A DNA stretch of 64,000 bases, from contig CM035808.1 in assembly GCA_020466095.1 (NCBI GenBank), positions 2,116,190-2,180,189 of the forward strand, read 5' to 3'. Under the pieces are notes generated by a model. The model was not told where the DNA came from. It searched no databases and saw only the letters and a list, made by a program, of their open reading frames with translations. A program made the position numbers and the translations under genes. Source of the DNA: Chlorops oryzae (lineage: Eukaryota > Arthropoda > Insecta > Diptera > Chloropidae). This document shows positions 24,901-33,900 of this stretch, one piece after another (positions within the stretch are counted from its first letter, which is position 1; each line of letters opens with the position of its first letter).

Positions 24901-27900
24901 GAGACAAAGTTTGTTGTGTATGCATGCAATGCGTTATGCAGTAGCAGGGCTAAAAACCCATTAGGAACTTATCAGTTAATACCATCATTACGGTGACAAT
25001 CATATCTGTTTTTAGCAGAGGTGTTCTGTTTTTTAGTCGCTTGTTCTGCGTATTTTTTTTTTTTTTAGTGGAAAATAGCGAAAATGTCCAAATTCGATCG
25101 TCATTATCCTTGGACCGATTGAAAGGTCCGTTCTGTGACAACCTCGTAAAAGATTTAAATAAACTAAGTTGAAGACTAAAAAAAAAAAATATTTTTGTTC
25201 TGTTTTTTCAATTTCAATTTATGGTCACCGTAACCATCATGCCTCTGACGAAAAATCTACCATAATATTGGTTTCCGCATGATACAAGAAAACAAGATAG
25301 CGCCACTTCAGTACCGCTATTTTGAGTCTCTCTCTGAGAGCCGAAAATTGAGTTTGTGACGTCACTGAGCGAGAAATTGTTGTTGTTTCCCATGCTATTC
25401 ACAAAAGTAAAAAGCCGTTTAACATGGGAAACAACAACAACGAATCGCGATTTTGAGTTTGTGACATTTCCTCTCTCAAGTGGCGCTATCTTGTTTTCTT
25501 GTATCATGGGTTTCCGTAGCATTTCATATAATTCGAAAAAAATTTAAATATCATTTTATTTTCATTGATTTTCGGCATATTTCCTACTGGGACAATCACA
25601 TTTAACTTTTGTATGAAATCGTTACCTTTTTCATTAGCATCCGAACACGAATCATTTTTTCCCCCTCCAAACACTTTTCACTTTATATTGATGCTTTCTG
25701 ATTGTTGTGATATTTTATGACGGCTTTTATCATTTTTGTTTTGATTTTCACTTTCTACTGGAGGAAGTGAGTGCGCGTGAAACAAAACGATTTCCGATCT
25801 CTTCTTTTTCTGTTGGATTTTTTTTTTTTTTTTTTTTTTTTTTTGCATATTTGGCAACTCTTAACTTGATCAGAGAATTAAAAAGTGATTTTATTTTTCT
25901 GTTAGATTGAAGGATATTTACTCGAATTACACGAATTTTATCAGCCATGTCCGAAATCACATCAATATTGTCTTATTAAAACGGCTTTGAAAGAAACTTT
26001 TCGCACGCACTGTGTTCTTTGTTTATAACAAATGGAAATTTTCGCGAAAGTTAAGTCAACGCGGTATTTTCCGTTCTCTTTTAATGCCATGTTTTCAATA
26101 TTGCTTAGATTCTTACGCAGCGACTCCTGCAAATTTTCAACACATCAATCGCATGGAGCCGGTTTCAAGCAACTGCGCTTTCGATTGTAATTGGTTATTT
26201 GGCACGTGTGTAAGAATTGGTGTTTGCGCTATTGGAAACCAGGCTTAAATCATATTTCACTTTAAGTTGTTTCCATCGTTATTTATTTTAATGTTATTTT
26301 TCATTATTTTCAGAGGCATTAGCTCCACCGTACGACGTTGCATTGAAAAGGAGACGGGAAAAGAGTTTGCTGCAAAAATCATTGATTTGGGCGCCGCCAC
26401 CGAAGCCGGCGAAACAAATCCTCTGCATATGCTAGAAGCGACACGACAAGAAATCTCCATACTTAGACAGGTTATGGGTCATCCCTATATAAGTGAGCAG
26501 CACATAAATTTTTCGCATTTTTCATAATAAAATTAATTTCTCGAAAATCTCATTTCCAGTTGAGCTTCAAGATGTCTTCGAATCAGATGCCTTTGTTTTC
26601 TTAGTTTTCGAATTGTGTCCCAAGGGAGAATTGTTCGATTATCTAACGTCGGTGGTGACATTATCTGAGAAGAAAACCCGCACAATAATGAGACAAATAT
26701 TTGAAGGAGTCGAATACATACACTCGAAGAATATTGTACATAGAGATCTAAAGCCCGAGAATATATTGCTGGACGATAATCATAATGTGAAAATTACAGA
26801 CTTTGGCTTTGCGCGGCAACTCAAGCTGAATGAAAAGCTATCGGGTGAGAATGCGAGAGAAAATTTCAACAGTCTCTCGAATACGTGAAAATAATGGGAA
26901 TTTTATTGATTTTCATTTTCAGACCTCTGTGGAACGCCTGGATACTTAGCACCCGAAACCTTAAAATGTAATATGTTTGAGGGTTCGCCTGGATATTCGA
27001 AAGAAGTCGATATGTAGGTGGTCATAGCTAAATCCCTTCGATTTTTTGATCGAAATCCGTGTATTCTAATTTTTAGCTGGGCTTGTGGCGTTATTATGTT
27101 CACACTACTAGTCGGCTGTCCACCGTTTTGGCATCGCAAACAGATGGTCATGTTGCGGAACATTATGGAGGGCAAATATAGTTTTACATCGCCCGAATGG
27201 GCGGACATATCAGGTGAGAATTCTCTTTGCATTATTCTAAGACCGATAACTGATAACACACATCAGTTTCTATATATATCATGGGTCCCGCAAGGGTTAT
27301 CATTTATGATTTACGGGCTTGGCAACCCCGCGGACCCTAGCCAACTGAGGGCCAAAACAGACCGACTGAGTATGGAGTCACGATTTGGTAGCGTCGTCAT
27401 AGTACGACCTACACTTAGCATGGCGTGTTGCAGCTATACTAGTTATAGCTGTATTCACGCTGTTAACTAGACATAACATGTTACCACGGGATCCGGTGCC
27501 CCAGGATGCGTTTTAGCATCCCGCCGGATATTGGGTTGGCCCTTCGGGGAGTTTCGTGGTGGCTGTGGTAATTTATGAGGTGTGGATAGCACCGTATCCC
27601 CACCCAGGATAGCCAATTCGGGCCATACTCACTGATGAGGCAAGATGGGTACCTGGGGGAAGAATGCACACTTCCCCTGGGGCAAAAACCAAAACGTCTG
27701 GTGAAGCACCACGTGTATAGACCGGACGCTAAACTTCAATATCATATATATATCATGGGAAGCATAGGGCCTGTTGATAATAAGAAACCAACAAATAATT
27801 AATGTTGCGATGTGTCTTTGGGGTTAAAAGAGTAAATTTGTGGACCAATAGTGAATGGTTTTTATCCACGATGGCATCCTGTTTTTTGAGAGTTTAAACA

Positions 27901-30900
27901 TCAGCTATATAGACATAAGGCAAGTACTGGTGCTGCCTAGAAACGCTAGAAAAATGATTAAAGGAAACTATAATTTGAGTTGCCAAATAAGTTATGAGAT
28001 CGTTCAATAGTTTTTAATCATGTTATACAGGAAGAATCCCTATTAGCATCCCATTATTCTTTTGTATCATATATATTTATATATACTATAGATAATGTCT
28101 ATCTTAAACTTGTTGTCAATCGTAAGAAATCGCTGTGGAGAACAGAAAAAACCAGTGCCATTATAAACATGCGATTCTAACATTCTTTGGAGGGAGTTAA
28201 TCAGTCCCATTTTGGTTGAATAGACGACTGAAAAAAAGTTTAAGAAGACCGACACAAAATTCATAACCTTATATATTAAAATAAATATATTCGAATTTCT
28301 TCTCTACAGAGGATCCAAAAGATCTAATACGCAAATGTCTAGTCGTTGACCCAGCGCAAAGAATAACTGTTACAGAAGCATTGAGGCATCCGTTCTTCAA
28401 CCAAATGGTAAGTCGTACTATCCACTTAGTTCTCTCTTCTCTCTCTCTTTCTCTCTTCTCTCCTTTTCACTTCATTCCTACAGTAAAAGCAATAAGAACT
28501 ATTCTTTAGTAATTAGTAATTGATAAATAAGGAAAATCTTGACTACTTTCTCATAAGTCTCGGTATTCATTAGACGATATTGGACTGACCTCACCGTTAA
28601 TCAGGAAATTACCTAATATTATTCGAAGCATTACTTGTAATAATCTCTTTCTCTCTCTGTCTCTCTGATGAATACCAAACTTTCTTCCAAAACATTCTAT
28701 CAGCACAAATTATATTTAGATTATATTCTAGAATTGTAACTAGTTTTGCTAATTCCTGAAAGACATTTTCAAGAAATTTGTCTATTCAGTTGTTTTTTTT
28801 TTTTTTTCTTATGGCTTTTTAATTAACTTTTCTTAATTCTTCTCGATATTTACTTTTTACACAATTATTTACTTTACTCTTTTTTTATGCTCTTTTTCCT
28901 TTCATACACACACATTTTGGTTATCTTTAATTTTGAAATCGATCGAATACACAAACCAAAATTATAAAACCAAACAAACAAACCACGCTGCTCCATCTTG
29001 ATCTGTACCATTTGTATCGAAATCGAAATCGCCTTGAAATATATATCCCAAAAAATACAAAAAAAAAAAAAAATTGTAAAAAAAGCTGTTTGAGCAAAAT
29101 ATCGATGGACTTAAACGCAGCCTGTCCCACAAATCTCGACGTATGAGTCGCATCACTGAAATTGCAATGGTAAAGATACAAATATCTATCTACATTCGGC
29201 CTAAATTAGAAAATTTGTTTTGCAAAAAGATTAAAAATTTTAAAAACTACTTGTTCGTGCCGTCATTAAATCGTCAAAGTATAGAATTTTGCACAGCAAA
29301 TGAAAGTATTTTATATATATATACATATTTCAAACGAACCAATTACGATCGTGGCTTCTCTCTGCTTATGAGAGTTCATTTTTTTGGAGTCGAAACAAAT
29401 AACAAATTCGTATATTTACGGGTATTAAAAACAAATGAACATAATCACTTTTCGCTTGCAATCTAAAAATCAAAAAAATCGATTTCAAATTTTCTTCGAA
29501 AAATAATCGAATTTCTCTTCCGAAAATATTTCGACTTGAATCTCTGTGCAAAATTCTTTTGTATAAAAAGCTCCCTGTTGTCTTGTTTATTTTTCTTTTG
29601 TTATCTTGTTGTCCTTGTTTAAAAAAAAAAAAAAAAAATGGCTAACGCGCCGAAATGTTTTCTTCTGTTAATACCATACCTACTACTACTACACCACCTC
29701 CCTCTTTAATTCTTCGTTCAATTTTTCTCTTTCGTACTAAGCGTTAAACTCTTACCGTAATGTCGTCTCGTGTGCATGCTTGCTTAAGTTATGGGACTTG
29801 ATCGGAATTGATGAAATTTGCATGTTCTTCCAAATTGATTGCTCGCTCTAAGCGATATTTCTAAAAGGTGCATATATATGTAGAGATGCAGTACAACAAC
29901 TTGTACTTGTAATGAATATAGAGGCTCAAATATACATATGTTGTATATCTAAAATCGATTTATTTTCCTATGAAATCGGTCGTATTTACATCCCTTTTAA
30001 ATCGCATATTGGCCAAAATACCTGATATAACTATGGTAAAAAAAAAAAAAGAAAATCTTGATATAATTGGTTTTGGAAGACCGACCCCCTCCTCCGATTT
30101 CGTGGTAAATTCGCATATAAAAATAAGTTCAATTTAAGAACTTCTACATGTAAGACTAAAAAAAATTATTTCTCTATGTCGTCTTAGGCTGTTTTATATA
30201 CATACATACATACATATATGTAGTTCTAAGATCCTCTAGAATTTATTTTAGGTACTTTAAGCAGTCGAATAATTAAGATGTACAACTAAAATATGCATTT
30301 ATCCTGCCTTCAACTCCTCATTTTATAGTAATGTTTAAGGGGGTCTTCTCATTGAAAACCCGTTTTTTGGACCCTTTTTAAAAAAATTCTTATTTGAAAA
30401 CGCAAAGAATAATTGAAAACTTTTTTTATTTATTGTATTACAAAAGGTTCAAAGTAAATAAAAAAAATTTTTTTTGCCTCGATACGTGGGCTGTTCAAAA
30501 AGTAATGAGACTTCAAAGTTGGTGGTGAAAAAAAAAGGTGCCGTCACGGCGGCCACGATTCCGGGTCTCCGGAGCGTCCGAAATGGAAAAAAAAACGGGG
30601 TTATAATCAGTATAGATGTAATTCTCGGGTGAACCTCAAGCTTAATTTTGTGATTTTTTTTTGACAAAATGGCGGCCATTCAAAAAAAAAATTTCAATTT
30701 CGGGCTTTTTTTTTGTAGTTTAGTGTAAAAAAAAAATAGTAAAAAATTTTTTAAAATTATGGTCGAGGTTCACCCGAGAATGGTGACAATTCTGCGTCGA
30801 TTCCACTTTGTTTCATGAAAATCGGTTCAGTTGAACTGGAGATATCATGGCCGCCAGTTCGAAAAACGTGGTTTCGAGATAAACGCGTTTAAAGTTTGAA

Positions 30901-33900
30901 GCAACGCAAAAATTACTCGTTTTAGCGCAGATCTTGCTCGACAAAGAAGGCTATATCCTCTAAACTATTTCGAATTTCAAAAAATCCTTTTAGGGGCATA
31001 TTCACAACTACCCAAGCTATAAATAAATGCAAAAAAAAAAAAGTCGAAAAAAAAAGTTGCTCAATGAGAAGACCCCCTTAAGACAAAGTCCATTTGTGGT
31101 CAGTGGATAGTTTCCGATATGACTTTACTTCAAAGCTTGAAAAACCTTATTTTAATATTTCTGAACTATTTTGGAAGAATCCTTTTATTTCATCGTTTTC
31201 ATAACTATTTTCCTTACTGCTTCTTGTTTACACACAAACACACAGACACACATACACACTCTTCACATCATCATTTTCCCCATGATACAAAGAGAGAAAG
31301 ATAGCGCCACTTCGGGTACCGCTATTTTGTAGCATTCGCATTGTTGTTGTTTCCCATGCTAAAGTATAGTTGTGACGTTGGTTTAGCGTGCAAAACAACA
31401 ACAACGAAGCTCTCATTTTGTATTTGTGACATCATCGGGCTTAAGTGGCGCTATCTTGTTTTCTTTATCATGCATTTTCCCATAAAACTTCAAGCACAAC
31501 ATTCCGATTCTTTTCTTCATTATGATTTTTTTTTTCAAAATCTATTGAAAATGTCTTGATATAATTATAAACATGCTCATATACATACATATATACCTAC
31601 GTATAAAAATGTTTTTTTTTTTTTCATTTCTTTCTAATCAAAATTTGCAATCCTTACATCACCCTTCCATGTTTTTTTTTTGTTTTATTTCGTTTTTTTT
31701 TTTTCTTGGTTTCGAATTTAGGTTTTACTTCCCGAACCCTCGATTGATGGTCATCCTACGACGTACCTCCTGAAAGCACAAAGTATTCGCGCTGTCGTCG
31801 ACGACAGCCATCCTTCCATTGACCACGAACAGTATAGCCTCAAAGTGGTGCTCAATAAAGTACTGAGCCACACTAGCAAGCGACGTTCGACGGCGACGGC
31901 GACGGCCAATATAAGTCGCAATCATTCCACCGACAAATTAAATAATAATTTAAGCAACTATCCCACCACTTCCCCACAACAACTACAGCGGTCTGCGACG
32001 ACGACGTTACAGCCACCGCCGCCAACACCCAAAAGGAAAATTTCACACAACCAGGACCGGTCGGCAGCATATCCTTATTCCTATAATTACAATCAGAATT
32101 ATGTCAATAATATACAGTTATTGGGTCAACAACAAACGCGCCATGCGCTCGATATCCAGCAACAGCAGCAAAAAGTCCGAGACCAACAACAACAGCAACA
32201 ACAGCAACAACAATACACGTACAAGAACAACCATAACCTTCATCATTCTCACCATTATCATCATCAGCAAAATTCACAGATCGAGAACTGTGAAGCCAAC
32301 GACGAACTCTTTTATGATGATGATGTTGATGATGATGATGATGATGACGAACAACAGGCAGGTTTCCCCTTTTGCAGTTTTCATATTTTCCGTTTATTTC
32401 AATTTTATTTTAAATACAGCTGAACGAACGTACTCGATTAATGGCTTTTATTTAGCACATTTCTTTTGTATTTCGGTATTTCGGTATTTCGGTATTTCAG
32501 TATTTCAGTATAATATACTAAGTATCGATAATTAAGCGCTTCTTTAATTAAGCCATCGGAATAGTGTAGCTTAACATTGCCAATAGATATCCTTTCTGAA
32601 AAACGTTTACGAAAATAAAAAGGAAAGGAAGAAGGATTCACAAAATAATTACTTCACCCGAGATTACTATATATATGCACCTTTAATTTAAAATATATAT
32701 TCTTAAGTAGAAAATCGTTCATATGACGCATTAAAGGCATGCAATTAACAGTTTCATTAAAAAAAAAAAAAAGAATATACCTTAAATTAATTTAATTTAA
32801 TACGAATATTTAAGGCGAGTAATTTTTAAATGAACTCTAACTCAACTGCATGGGATCAGACCTGTGTAATACTAAGTAGTAATTGTACTATTACGTACTT
32901 AATTCCTTTAATATTTTGTATTGAAGAACTAAGTATATACTAAGTACTTTGAGAATTTTCAAGTACAAGTACAAATACTTAAAATATATTTCAAATATTA
33001 GCAATTACTTCAAAGTAATTGAATAGAATTGAAAAATGTACTTGAACCAAATTTTCAATTCTTTTCAATTACTTTGAAGTAATTGCTAATACTTGAAATA
33101 TTTTTTAAGTATTTGTACTTGTAATTGTACTTGTACTTGAAAAACTAAGAAACGCCAGTACAAGTACCAGTACAATTCTTTTAAAATATACTTGTAATGA
33201 GTCGTACTTGTACTTGATTTTACCCAGGTCTGCATGGGATTTTATTTTTCATTTTTTTTTGTTCGAATCCTAGAAATCTTTTTCTAAATATGATTCTTTT
33301 TTTTTTTAACTATTAATCTTCATTAGCTTCCCTGTGCGGATCAGGCATTTTCGTTGATAAACGATTTTGAGGCATCTTCGTTCATTGGTTCTAATACTAG
33401 AAAGAATATACATACATGTCTGTCATGCCTCCCATTGACTTTTCTGAAAGATGAAGGAGTTAATCTGGCATGTCACAGAAATCGAAATCGTTCTACTCAA
33501 CCATTATATATCGAGACTATATAAATATATTCTTATCCTTATATAAGAATGAGAAGACTAAGTCAAAACTAAGATCTTCATGATCTGTGGAACAAATTAA
33601 ATTCTAGACGATTTTGCAGTTCATTTCTGTGACTTCCCCGAATATGTGATTATCAGTGCTCGGATTTTGTTGACTTTTATAAATTTAAAGCATACTTTGT
33701 GGAGTACAAATTTTGTTCACCTCACATAAAGTTTAGATTCAAATCGATGTTGAACTTCAATATGCATTTTTTTTGAAGTAAGAAAAGCGGTTGGAAGTTC
33801 AACTTCGCCAAACTTATTCGCAAAATGTTGGTAAGAAAAGTTTTTACTCCATAAAGTATGCTTTAAATTTATAAAAGTCAACAAAATCCGAGCCCTAGTG

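Larger units (their letters stand above)
3903..26313 (+). other. PhKgamma: PhKgamma intron 1 (22.4 kb), transposon-rich
   Basis: Bounded by GTAAGT at 3903 and TTTTCAG ending 26313. Contains the elements listed separately between 5067 and 26248. Stretches between them (for example 3903-5066, 7235-7760, 8050-8380, 13440-14340, 15870-17340, 24200-25270) are AT-rich with poly(T)/poly(A) runs, and no exon could be recognised in them. No nested gene is supported. Confidence 0.85.
28408..31721 (+). other. PhKgamma: PhKgamma intron after exon 6
   Basis: AT-rich intron containing CT-rich runs (28433-28465, 28643-28670), the TTAA MITE copy 3 and the CATGATAC MITE copy 2. No coding exon recognised. Confidence 0.7.
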
